64,000 bases of DNA from CAZGXI01 sp964529715 (GTDB lineage: Bacteria; Chloroflexota; Anaerolineae; Aggregatilineales; Ch27): contig CAZGXI010000004.1 in the NCBI GenBank assembly GCA_964529715.1, forward strand, positions 111,579-175,578, given 5' to 3'. Of this stretch, positions 46,756 to 55,213 are shown in pieces (positions within the stretch are counted from its first letter, which is position 1; each line of letters starts with the position of its first letter). Under the pieces are notes generated by a model that saw nothing but the letters and a program-made list of their open reading frames with translations, was not told the origin of the DNA and ran no database searches. A program made the position numbers and the translations under genes.

Positions 46756-46771
46756 CTGGATTGTGTGTCAA
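46744..46771 (-). promoter_or_regulatory. Consensus promoter of the ROK/catabolic operon
   Basis: On the minus strand, perfect -35 TTGACA (46771-46766) and perfect -10 TATAAT (46749-46744) with a 16-base spacer. This is the best sigma-70 match in the window, and it drives the gene set that runs down to 32570. Confidence 0.75.
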
Positions 46772-46896
46772 GCACAAAACAGTGACCGATTATTAGCCAG
46801 CAATGAACGCTTGGGAAGCCGGGCGTGCGACGGCCTGGGCGTGCGACGGAGTGAAGTTGCAGGGAGGGGATTCGACTGGCGCAAGGCGACAGGGAA

Positions 46897-47135
46897 TCAC
46901 CGCGCGGGCAGGGTTGCGTCGAAGAAACCGTTCATCCGTGCCGTGTACTCCTCCGGGTGAGTCCATAGCCCGCCGACGTGCCCGGCGTCGGGGATGCTCC
47001 ACAGCGTTGCGGCATCCCCGGCGCTGGCGACGTACCGCTCAGCGAGCGCCAGTTGATCGCGCACACGCTGGCGTTGACGATCACCAGCCGGGTGATCAGC
47101 CGGGGATGTTCACAGACGGATAATGCTGTAGACAT
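46897..47135 (-). pseudogene. Remnant of an alpha/beta hydrolase
   Basis: Two pieces in different frames look like one hydrolase. The upstream piece starts at ATG 47135 behind AAGGAGGAG and reads EHPRLITRLVIVNAS, a typical post-nucleophile segment. The downstream piece (47046-46897) reads ATLWSIPDAGHVGGLWTHPE and ends FFDATLPAR, with the catalytic His in DAGHVGG. The nucleophile elbow and most of the fold are missing. The remaining bases between 46756 and 47368 hold only this remnant and promoter sequence. Confidence 0.55.
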
Positions 47136-47368
47136 CGCTCCTCCTTACGTTGGGCCGGTTTTTCCGTCTCGCATCCCTGCGCATCCTTTTGTATATGATG
47201 CACAAAACTTCGTAGTCATTGCGTCCAGGGGTGACGATCTGCATAAGCGGGCTGCGTAAAGTGACCTTTCGCCTATTGGAAGGTTGTTATATGATAGCCA
47301 CATTGAGGTATAGCAGGCGCGTCGATTCGCTCTGCCTGCACAGATCACATTTATCTGAGGAATCCTGC

Positions 47369-48913
47369 ATGGTTCCAGAAGACCCCCGTATTCACGAACT
47401 GCGCGCATTGCGGGAAAAAGCACGTCAGGGCGGCGGCCCAGAACGCATCGCCCGTCAGCACGCCAAAGGCAAATTGACGGCTCGTGAGCGCCTGGACCTG
47501 TTGCTCGATCCCGGCACATTCAACGAACTGGAGCCGTTCATCACCCACCAGGGCGACGACGACAGCGAAGAATACCTGGGCGAGGGCGTCATCACCGGCT
47601 ATGGCCAGATTGACGGGCGCACGGTGTATGTTTACGCGCAGGACTTTACCATCTACGGCGGCACGCTGAGCGAGATGCAGAGCCGCAAAATCTGCCGTGT
47701 GATGGACCTGGCGCTGCGCAACGGTGTGCCCATCGTCGGCCTCATCGATTCCGGCGGCGCGCGCATTCAGGAAGGCGTCCGAAGCCTGGCCGGGTATGCG
47801 GAGATTTTCCGCCGCAACGCGCTTTATTCCGGCGTCATCCCGCAGATCAGCGTTATGCTCGGTCCGTGCGCGGGCGGCGCGGCCTATTCGCCTGCGCTCA
47901 CCGATGTGATTATCATGGTCGAGAAGAATTCGTATATGTTCCTCACCGGCCCGGATGTGATCAAGACGGTGACGGGTGAGACTATCGATGCCGAAAGCCT
48001 GGGCGGGGCAGAGGTGCATACCTCGATCAGCGGCACGGCTCATCTGGCCGCGCGCAACGAACGCGAGGCTTTGGCGTTGTGTCGCCACGTGTTGAGCTAC
48101 TTTCCGTCCAACAACGTCGAAAACCCGCCCTACCGGACGCCGGAAGACGATCCTTTACGCATGGACGAGGAACTTAATACCATCATCCCGGTCGATCCCT
48201 CCGCGCCCTATAGTATGCACGAGGTGATCGCGCATGTAGTGGACCGCGATACCTTCCTCGAATTGCAGGCTAACTTCGGGCGCAATGTGATTATCGGCCT
48301 GGCGCGGATGGGCGGGCACAGCGTCGGGATCGTCGCGCAGGAGCCGAGCGTGATGGCCGGCGTGATCGACATCGATGCGGCGGATAAGATCACGCGCTTC
48401 GTGCGCATGTGTGACTGCTTCAACATCCCGCTGGTAACGTTTGTGGACTCGCCGGGCTTTTTGCCCGGTATCGACCAGGAGCACCGGGGCATCATCCGGC
48501 ATGGGGCCAAGGTGCTTTATGCCTATTCCGAGGCCACCGTGCCCAAGATCAGTGTGATCACGCGCAAGGCTTACGGCGGCGCGTATGTCGTCATGAGCAG
48601 CAAGTATCTCGGCACGGATGTGAACTTTGCCTGGCCTAGTGCCGAGATCGCCGTGATGGGCGCGGAGGGCGCGGTGAACATCCTCTACCGCAAGCAGATC
48701 GAGGAAGCGCCCGACGCTGCTGCCGAACGGATGCGGCTGGCGCAGGAATACCGCGAGAAATTCAATAACCCTTACTTCGCTGCCAAAGCCGGGTACGTGG
48801 ACGACGTGATTGAACCGCGCGAAACCCGCGCCAAGATCATCGCCTCCCTGGCCGCCCTGCGCGACAAGTTCTCCTCCGCGCCGCCGCGCAAGCACGGCAA
48901 TATCCCGGTGTAG
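47369..48913 (+). CDS. mmdA: Acyl-CoA carboxyltransferase / methylmalonyl-CoA decarboxylase alpha subunit
   Basis: A 514-residue carboxyltransferase of the PccB/MmdA family. Marks are KGKLTARERLDLLLDPGTF, VIGLIDSGGARIQEGVRSL, GPCAGGAAYSPALTDVI, FLTGPDVIKTVTGE and FVDSPGFLPGIDQEHRGII. It moves the carboxyl group from methylmalonyl-CoA to biotin in the decarboxylase, or the reverse in a carboxylase. The linked gamma, biotin-carrier and beta genes favour the sodium-pumping decarboxylase. The ATG at 47369 is chosen because conserved sequence begins there; the frame stays open 150 bases upstream. Confidence 0.93.
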   Translation: MVPEDPRIHELRALREKARQGGGPERIARQHAKGKLTARERLDLLLDPGTFNELEPFITHQGDDDSEEYLGEGVITGYGQIDGRTVYVYAQDFTIYGGTLSEMQSRKICRVMDLALRNGVPIVGLIDSGGARIQEGVRSLAGYAEIFRRNALYSGVIPQISVMLGPCAGGAAYSPALTDVIIMVEKNSYMFLTGPDVIKTVTGETIDAESLGGAEVHTSISGTAHLAARNEREALALCRHVLSYFPSNNVENPPYRTPEDDPLRMDEELNTIIPVDPSAPYSMHEVIAHVVDRDTFLELQANFGRNVIIGLARMGGHSVGIVAQEPSVMAGVIDIDAADKITRFVRMCDCFNIPLVTFVDSPGFLPGIDQEHRGIIRHGAKVLYAYSEATVPKISVITRKAYGGAYVVMSSKYLGTDVNFAWPSAEIAVMGAEGAVNILYRKQIEEAPDAAAERMRLAQEYREKFNNPYFAAKAGYVDDVIEPRETRAKIIASLAALRDKFSSAPPRKHGNIPV

Positions 48914-48928
48914 GAGGCGACACTGCCG

Positions 48929-49261
48929 ATGGATACCCTGTCCCTGGCTTTGCAGATCACCCTGATCGGTATGGCGCTGGTCTTCGCCGCGATCGTGCTG
49001 CTCTGGGCGGTGATGGCCGCGCTCGTGCGCCTGACTGCCGACCGCGCCGAAGATACGGCGGCGAGCACCGAGCCGGAATACGATGAGTTCGCCGCTGCCG
49101 AGCGCGACCGCAAGCGTCGTGCCGCCGCCATCGCGGTGGCAGTGGCCCTGGAATATCAGGCCGAGTCCGTGCCGCACCTGTTTCCCCTGCCGCCGACGGC
49201 AGAGGTATCGCCCTGGCAGGCTGTGACACGCAGTTCCCTGATGAGGAAAGCCCGCCGATGA
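48929..49261 (+). CDS. Sodium pump decarboxylase gamma/delta subunit (OadG/MmdD family)
   Basis: A 110-residue protein with one N-terminal membrane helix (LQITLIGMALVFAAIVLLW, residues 8-26), then a charged, Ala-rich tail. Such small subunits hold the carboxyltransferase to the membrane part of the pump. The order carboxyltransferase, this gene, biotin carrier, beta subunit is that of mmd/oad operons. It overlaps the next gene by 4 bases. Confidence 0.85.
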   Translation: MDTLSLALQITLIGMALVFAAIVLLWAVMAALVRLTADRAEDTAASTEPEYDEFAAAERDRKRRAAAIAVAVALEYQAESVPHLFPLPPTAEVSPWQAVTRSSLMRKARR

Positions 49262-49713
49262 AATTCAAAGTAAACGTGGACAACCGAACCTTCGAGGTTG
49301 AAGTCGGCGACCTCTATGCGCGCCCGATCACCGTGCTGGTCGATGGTGAGGCGTTCGAGGTATGGCCGGAGGAATCGATGCTGGCGGCCTTGAGTCCTGC
49401 CGCTGCGCCTGCGCCGGCTGCCGCTGCCCCACGACCGGGAACGGGTGCGCTACGCCCGGTAAGCGCCAAAACGCCTGCCGTTCCTGGGCGTGACCGGACC
49501 AGGATCGTTGCCGCACCTATCCCCGGTGTGATCGTCTCCATTGCCGTCCAGCCGGGCGATTCTGTGACTGCCGGGCAGGAGTTATGCGTGCTGGAAGCCA
49601 TGAAGATGAAGAACGTCATCCGCGCGGCCCGCGCCGGAGAAATCGCTGTGGTGCACGTGGCCGTTGGCCAGCACGTCAAGCACCAGGACCCGTTGATCGA
49701 ATATGCCGATTGA
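49258..49713 (+). CDS. mmdC: Biotin carboxyl carrier subunit
   Basis: A 151-residue protein. An N-terminal beta domain (residues 1-45) is joined by an Ala/Pro-rich linker (about 48-75) to a C-terminal biotinyl domain. The biotinylation motif EAMKMKNV lies near residue 118, and its Lys carries biotin. It shuttles the carboxyl group from the alpha subunit to the membrane beta subunit. The overlapping start (ATGA) couples it to the gamma gene. Confidence 0.95.
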   Translation: MKFKVNVDNRTFEVEVGDLYARPITVLVDGEAFEVWPEESMLAALSPAAAPAPAAAAPRPGTGALRPVSAKTPAVPGRDRTRIVAAPIPGVIVSIAVQPGDSVTAGQELCVLEAMKMKNVIRAARAGEIAVVHVAVGQHVKHQDPLIEYAD

Positions 49714-49789
49714 CCCCTGTTTGGCGCACACATGGTGCGGAAGGGGTGAATTCATAGCACAGTGAAATGCCCGCCCGGAGGTTAGCCGA

Positions 49790-50917
49790 TTGGATCTTTC
49801 GCAACTGCTGCCCGACCTGCTCAAGGGCCTGCTCAACTTCACGCCCGGCAACGCGGTCATGATCGCCATTGGCGGCATCCTGATCGCGCTGGCGGTGATC
49901 AAGGAATACGAGCCAGTGCTGCTGCTGCCTATTGGCTTCGGCTGCGTGCTGGCGAACATCCCCCTGACCGGCATGACGGAGGGCAGCGGCCTGTTTGCCG
50001 TGCTGTACAATGCCGGGATCAGCACGGAATTGTTTCCCCTGCTGATCTTCGTCGGCGTCGGCGCGATGATCGACTTCAGCCCGCTGCTGGCGATGCCCAG
50101 AATGGCCCTGTTGGGCGCGGCGGGGCAGTTCGGCATTTTCGGCACGCTCATCCTGGCGGTCGTGCTCGGCTTTCCGCTGAACCAGGCCGCTTCTATCGGC
50201 GTGATCGGCGCGATTGACGGCCCAACGTCGATCTTCGTCGCCACCAAACTCGCGCCGGAACTGCTCGCCCCGATTGCCGTCGCGGCCTATTCCTACATGA
50301 GCCTGATCCCGATCATCCAGCCGCCACTGATGAAGCTGCTGACGACGAAGAAAGAGCGCCGCATCCGCATGGAATACGCGCCGCGTCCTGTGTCGCGCCG
50401 GGCGCTGGTGATGTTCCCTATTGTGGTGACGCTGGTCGTCGGGCTATTGGTGCCTGAAGCTACACCGCTGATCAGCATGTTGATGTTGGGCAACCTGCTC
50501 CGGGAAAGCGGCGTGGTAGACCGGCTGAACAAGGCTGCGCAGAACGAGATCATCAACATCGCCACCCTGTTCCTCGGTCTCACCATCGGTTCGACGATGA
50601 GCGCGGGGAGCTTTTTGAACCTGGACACGATCAAAATCTTGATCCTGGGGCTGATCGCTTTCGGGCTGGACACGGTGGCCGGGCTGCTGTTCGGCAAACT
50701 GATGTGCCTGCTCAGCGGCGGCAAGATCAACCCCCTGATCGGCGCGTCGGGCATCAGCGCCTTCCCGATGGCGGGGCGGCTGGCGGCGAAGATCGCCCAG
50801 GAGGAGGATTTCGAGAACTTCATCCTGATGCACGCGATGGGCGCGAATACCGCCGGGCAGTTGGGCAGCGTGATGGCGGGCGGCGTGTTGCTGGCGTTGG
50901 TGGCTGGGCTGGTGTAA
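49790..50917 (+). CDS. mmdB: Sodium ion-translocating decarboxylase beta subunit
   Basis: A 375-residue integral membrane protein with about nine hydrophobic segments. Highly conserved family segments are present: ALAVIKEYEPVLLLPIGFGC, IFVGVGAMIDFSPLLAMPR with the Asp in the sodium path, GAIDGPTSIFVATKLAPEL and GASGISAFPMAGRLAAK. It decarboxylates carboxybiotin and exports Na+. Start is TTG 49790 behind GGAGG. Together the four genes convert decarboxylation energy to a sodium gradient. Confidence 0.95.
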   Translation: MDLSQLLPDLLKGLLNFTPGNAVMIAIGGILIALAVIKEYEPVLLLPIGFGCVLANIPLTGMTEGSGLFAVLYNAGISTELFPLLIFVGVGAMIDFSPLLAMPRMALLGAAGQFGIFGTLILAVVLGFPLNQAASIGVIGAIDGPTSIFVATKLAPELLAPIAVAAYSYMSLIPIIQPPLMKLLTTKKERRIRMEYAPRPVSRRALVMFPIVVTLVVGLLVPEATPLISMLMLGNLLRESGVVDRLNKAAQNEIINIATLFLGLTIGSTMSAGSFLNLDTIKILILGLIAFGLDTVAGLLFGKLMCLLSGGKINPLIGASGISAFPMAGRLAAKIAQEEDFENFILMHAMGANTAGQLGSVMAGGVLLALVAGLV

Positions 50918-51007
50918 AGTTGCCCGATTTCCGTTCTCGGTTAAGATGATCCACGTGGGCGGATATTGGCTAGTCCACATCAAGAGACTACAGGAGGATT
51001 GCCGACG

Positions 51008-51604
51008 GTGGTAGATCAATTCTACGACTACGAGGCGCGAAAAGGCATCCGACCGATCTCGTGGCAGGATTATTTTGGGCTGTGTAAGGGGCTGGCGCTG
51101 GCGGCGGCGCGTTTTCAACCGGAAATTATCCTCGGCATTATGCGCGGCGGGCTGTACCCGGCGGCGCTGCTTTCCCACTTCCTGCGGATAGACATGTTCC
51201 CCATCCGCCTCACGCGGCGACAGAACGACCGTGTGGTGCACGACATGCCGCGCTGGGTGCTTCAGCCGCCTGCTACCGAAGTGCACGGGCGGCGGGTGCT
51301 GATCGTAGACGAAATCTGTTCCGAGGGGATCACCCTGCGCATGGCCGAGCAGGAAGCGCAAACCCTGGGTGCGGCAGAGGTGCGAAGTGCTGTGCTCTAT
51401 GCCCATACCTGGGGGCAGGGCGTGCCGGATTACATCGGCCTGATCACGGACGAACTGATCATGAACCCCTGGGACCGTGAAGTGGTCACGGATGGGTGTT
51501 TCGTCTTTCATCCTGAATATGTACACGCTCTAGAACAACAGGGCCTCCGGCCCGATCCTGCGTTGCTGATCGGCGTCGAGCCTTACCCCCTGGCGAAGGG
51601 CTAA
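51008..51604 (+). CDS. Purine-type phosphoribosyltransferase
   Basis: A 198-residue type I phosphoribosyltransferase. The PRPP-binding motif is VLIVDEICSEGITLRMAE (near residue 98), and the N-terminal half has IILGIMRGGLYPAALLSHFL. This fits hypoxanthine or xanthine-guanine phosphoribosyltransferase, which salvages purines. The GTG at 51008 follows AGGAGG by 11 bases; the upstream frame lacks similarity. It sits alone between the decarboxylase operon and a membrane protein gene. Confidence 0.85.
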   Translation: MVDQFYDYEARKGIRPISWQDYFGLCKGLALAAARFQPEIILGIMRGGLYPAALLSHFLRIDMFPIRLTRRQNDRVVHDMPRWVLQPPATEVHGRRVLIVDEICSEGITLRMAEQEAQTLGAAEVRSAVLYAHTWGQGVPDYIGLITDELIMNPWDREVVTDGCFVFHPEYVHALEQQGLRPDPALLIGVEPYPLAKG

Positions 51605-51681
51605 ATGGCCATCTCCGACCTGCCGGTTGCGCCGCTCTGAGCCGGGATTTACTGCCTTCCACTTTTTACGGGGGAATACCG

Positions 51682-53799
51682 TTGTTGAGCGAAGCCTTTA
51701 CATTGACCAGGCGGCGGCTTGGCCTGCTGCTGCTGATCGGCGGCGGGGCAGGGGCAGTCGGCCTGCTCGGATTGGATGTGGTTCTGGGGCTGCTGCGCCC
51801 AGAACGACAGGCCGGTTTTGGCCCGGCGCAGACTGCTGCCCTGGTCGCCTGTCTGCTGGCAGCTGTGCTCGGCCTGACCCTGATTCCGCTGCCGGAACCG
51901 TCTCCGCGCCGTCGGGAAGACTCTGCTCCGATAATCCTGCCGCGCGGTTGGGTGCTGGCCGGGCGGATTCTGCTGGCGTTGGCTCTGCTGGCCATGATCG
52001 GCTATCTGCTGATCTACGTCGTCTATGCCGTGAATCTGATGCAGTTCCCCTTCGACTACGATCAGGGCGAGGGCTTTGAACTGGTCGATACGGTGATGTT
52101 TAGCCAGTTGCGCTGGCCGTACCAGGACACGGAAGTTTTCCCGTTCTATTCCTCGAACTACCCGCCGCTGTTTCACGTCATTGCCGCGCCGTTTGTGTGG
52201 CTGTTCGGGCCGCAGTACTGGTACGGGCGGCTGCTGGCCTTTCTGGGGACGCTGGTTACGGCGGTGGCCATCGGTTACGCCGTCTACCGCGCCGAGGGGC
52301 ACCGCCTGATCGCTGCTGTCGCCGGGCTGAGCTACCTCGCCTCGAACACGATCTATCACGTCGGGCCGCTGTTCCGGCAGCACCTGGTGATGGTGCTGTT
52401 CGAGACGCTAGCTGTCGTCGTGCTCGCTAATGTGGAGCAGATCGGGGATCAACGGCAGCGGCGGTGCGTGCTGGCGGCGGGGATCGCGCTGTTGCTGGCA
52501 GCGGGCTACACCAAGCAGCTTGCTATCGGCACCTGTGCGGCGGTGTTCATCTACCTGTTCCTGGGCAACCCGCGTCGGGGCATCGTCTGGGGCGTTATCT
52601 TTGCCGCGCTGGCCGGGGCGATCTTCCTGTGGATTGATCTATCCACCGGCGGGCAGTGGCGGCTGAACATCATCACGGCCAACGTGAACCCGTTCGTAGA
52701 CGGGCAGTTCACGGGTCTGTTCCGCCAGTGGTTCGGGCTGCACGGCGTGCTGATCGTCATGGCCGCGCTGGTGGTGATCTACGAGCTTTATTTCGACCGG
52801 CTCAGCCTGTATAGCCTGTGGTTCCTGGCAGCGGCGGCCCTGACGATTCTGGCGGGCAAGTGGGGCGCGGGAGACAGCTACTTTGCGACGGCCATTGCCG
52901 CCTCGGCGCTGCTGGCGGGCATCTTCGCCGCGCGGACTGTCCGGGGGACGTGGTATTTTCCGGAGAACTATCTCACGCGCCCGTTCCGCGCGCTGCGCGA
53001 TGGGTTTTCCAGGCGGCGGGCGTTGCTGCTCGGCCTGGCCGGAGTGATCGTTCCAACGCTGTACCTGTTCTACGCGGCGGCGGTGTTTCACATGCCTACC
53101 ACCGGGCCGATCTTCGGGCCGATCAGCGCGGCGCTGGGGATCGTGCCGAACATGCCGCAGGGCCTCTACGATTCGGCGGGCTGGACGCGCGGCTATGCCA
53201 CGCTGGGCCACCTGCCGACGGTGGAGGATGTGGCGAACGGCTGGCGGCTGGTGGAGATCGCGGCGGGGGGCGATGCGCCTGCCCTCAGCGAGGATGCGGC
53301 CTTCAGCATCCGGGCGGGCAAGCCGGTGGTGACCAACCCGACACAACTGCTCAACCTGTACACCAACGGCCTTTATGATCCGACCAACCTGGTCGCCATG
53401 ATCGAGGATCAGGCGTTTGGCGTGGTCATTCTGCGGGCGCTGTTCTATCCCGACCCCGTGCTGTTCACTATCGGGCAGGTGTATCGGGAGGACGAGGCGA
53501 TCCCGATGAACGGCTTCTACTACCACATCTTCCGCCCGAACCCCGACTGGCCCGCCCGCCGCGCCCTGCGAGACGATCTCCACATGCTCGAAGCGGGCCA
53601 GGTGGCTGAAGGCGTAATCGCCGTGCCGCAGGTTGACGCCGAGGCATGGGTCACAGCGATCCTGAGTCAGGTCGGCTGGGAACCGGTCGGCGAGTGGGCG
53701 GATGGTCGGCTTGCCTTCGCCCGCGCGGGAGAGCGCATCGCGGCAGAAGTGCAGCCCGTCGATGAAGAGCGTGTGCGCGTGCAGGTAGGGTACGAATAA
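51682..53799 (+). CDS. GT-C-like membrane glycosyltransferase family protein
   Basis: A 705-residue membrane protein. About eleven hydrophobic segments cover residues 10-480, and a soluble part of about 220 residues follows. The first outside loop has FPFDYDQGEGFELV, an acidic motif where PMT/GT39-like enzymes bind metal and lipid-linked donor, and later SNYPPLFHVIAAPF. No specific family is recognised. The start is taken as TTG 51682 behind a GGGGG run and is uncertain. It is similar in plan to 30300-32528 but not clearly homologous by eye. Confidence 0.65.
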   Translation: MLSEAFTLTRRRLGLLLLIGGGAGAVGLLGLDVVLGLLRPERQAGFGPAQTAALVACLLAAVLGLTLIPLPEPSPRRREDSAPIILPRGWVLAGRILLALALLAMIGYLLIYVVYAVNLMQFPFDYDQGEGFELVDTVMFSQLRWPYQDTEVFPFYSSNYPPLFHVIAAPFVWLFGPQYWYGRLLAFLGTLVTAVAIGYAVYRAEGHRLIAAVAGLSYLASNTIYHVGPLFRQHLVMVLFETLAVVVLANVEQIGDQRQRRCVLAAGIALLLAAGYTKQLAIGTCAAVFIYLFLGNPRRGIVWGVIFAALAGAIFLWIDLSTGGQWRLNIITANVNPFVDGQFTGLFRQWFGLHGVLIVMAALVVIYELYFDRLSLYSLWFLAAAALTILAGKWGAGDSYFATAIAASALLAGIFAARTVRGTWYFPENYLTRPFRALRDGFSRRRALLLGLAGVIVPTLYLFYAAAVFHMPTTGPIFGPISAALGIVPNMPQGLYDSAGWTRGYATLGHLPTVEDVANGWRLVEIAAGGDAPALSEDAAFSIRAGKPVVTNPTQLLNLYTNGLYDPTNLVAMIEDQAFGVVILRALFYPDPVLFTIGQVYREDEAIPMNGFYYHIFRPNPDWPARRALRDDLHMLEAGQVAEGVIAVPQVDAEAWVTAILSQVGWEPVGEWADGRLAFARAGERIAAEVQPVDEERVRVQVGYE

Positions 53800-53804
53800 A
53801 ACGG

Positions 53805-53834
53805 CAGGGGCGCGTTGGTTGCGACGCGCCCCTG
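53805..53834. repeat. Dispersed palindrome, CAGGGGCGCGT class
   Basis: Arms CAGGGGCGCGT and ACGCGCCCCTG around an 8-base loop, just after the membrane protein gene. A weak terminator role is possible. Confidence 0.7.
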
Positions 53835-53843
53835 TGAATGGTG

Positions 53844-53915
<72 letters not shown>

Positions 53916-53982
53916 ATTTGCTTGATGTTGATTATACCACGACCCGTCAGAAAATCCAGTTAGCGCCGGGCAAACTGTGAAC

Positions 53983-55170
53983 TTAAGCCTCCTGTGGCGC
54001 GCCGGCTGTGCTCGCCGGTGTTTCTGGCCTGCGCGTCTCGATGGGGATGAGTAGCCCGACCGCAATCAGGCTGAGCAGCACGCCCAGCTGCAATGTGGGC
54101 GTCATCTGGAACGCGCCGATGGCCGCGCCCCCGGCGCTGAAGCCGATGACATAGCCAATCCAGGGCGTCGCATTGAGCAGGGAGAGGGCGGTGCCGAGTG
54201 ATTTGGCCGGAACCCGGTCGGTGATCAGCGCCGACCCGACGACCATGCTGACGGCCAGCATGTTCTGTAATACGCTGACGACCCAGAAATGCCATAGATC
54301 GACGGCGGCGGCCAGGACGATCAGGCCCAGTGTCGTCGTCAGGTAACAGAGGATGAGAAACGGCTTGCGTCCGAGTCGATCCGACAGCCAGCCGATAAGC
54401 AACGGCAGAGGGAAGGGCACGACCACCCCTATGGCTCCGGCAGTTGTGATGGCCGTCGCGTCGAAGTGAGCCGCATCCATGATCATCGGCCTGCCCATGA
54501 CCATCAGGCTGTTGGCAACCTGGGCCAGGATGGTGGCAAAAAACAGGAAGATGAAGGTGCGATTGAGCAGAAAGGTAAGCGAGGCGGGGGATGCTGTTCC
54601 CTGTCGCTGCCGGGGCACGGCTGCCTTATCCTGCACGAACAACCCGGCCAGCGGGATGAGCAGGTAGACAAAGCCTGACAGCACAAACAGGGTGGAAAAC
54701 CCCCAGCGGTCGGCAATCGGACCGCTGATCAGCGCGCCGAGCAGCAGGCCGATGTTGATGCTCAACCCCAGCAGGCCGAAGATGCGCCCCCGACTGCCTT
54801 CTTCCGAAAACAATCCGGCCAGGATATTGACCATGGTGACAACGATGCCCCCCGCAAACCAGAGGAACGCATTCAGGATCATTAGCGGCAGAATGGATGT
54901 GCTTCCACTCATGAGCCAGATGGTGGGGGTGGCCAGTGCACCGCTCAGGATGAGCAACGCTTTGCGGCGTTGTAGGTAGTCCGACAGCCGTCCCCCGACG
55001 ATGGTGCTGATCGCCATCGAGAGAAAGACGACGGCCATGTAAACGCCCGTGACGGTCGAGTCCGCCTCCAGACGGGAGAGATAGACGGGCATCAGCCCGG
55101 TCAGGCTGTTTCCGACGGTGAAGATGGCGAAGTTGCAAACGCTCAGGGCAATCAGTTGTTTGGGGCGCAT
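53983..55170 (-). CDS. Major facilitator superfamily transporter
   Basis: A 395-residue transporter with twelve hydrophobic segments. MFS loop motifs are visible as GGRLSDYLQRRKALL after helix 2 and IGWLSDRLGRKPFLI in the second half. A substrate cannot be assigned; the drug/H+ or sugar efflux type is plausible. Start ATG 55170 has GAGGAGG upstream. The following gene on the same strand is a PfkB kinase, but the two are separated by 43 bases and need not be linked in function. Confidence 0.9.
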   Translation of the reverse strand: MRPKQLIALSVCNFAIFTVGNSLTGLMPVYLSRLEADSTVTGVYMAVVFLSMAISTIVGGRLSDYLQRRKALLILSGALATPTIWLMSGSTSILPLMILNAFLWFAGGIVVTMVNILAGLFSEEGSRGRIFGLLGLSINIGLLLGALISGPIADRWGFSTLFVLSGFVYLLIPLAGLFVQDKAAVPRQRQGTASPASLTFLLNRTFIFLFFATILAQVANSLMVMGRPMIMDAAHFDATAITTAGAIGVVVPFPLPLLIGWLSDRLGRKPFLILCYLTTTLGLIVLAAAVDLWHFWVVSVLQNMLAVSMVVGSALITDRVPAKSLGTALSLLNATPWIGYVIGFSAGGAAIGAFQMTPTLQLGVLLSLIAVGLLIPIETRRPETPASTAGAPQEA

Positions 55171-55213
55171 ATCCTCCTCACCAGGTTAAGATTTCAGGCA
55201 GGCCTGTGTACGT

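Noticed and set aside
46793..47123. Complete small protein-coding genes in the gap before the decarboxylase operon
   Set aside because: Frames on both strands are short and inconsistent. Only the two hydrolase-like fragments on the minus strand carry recognisable sequence.
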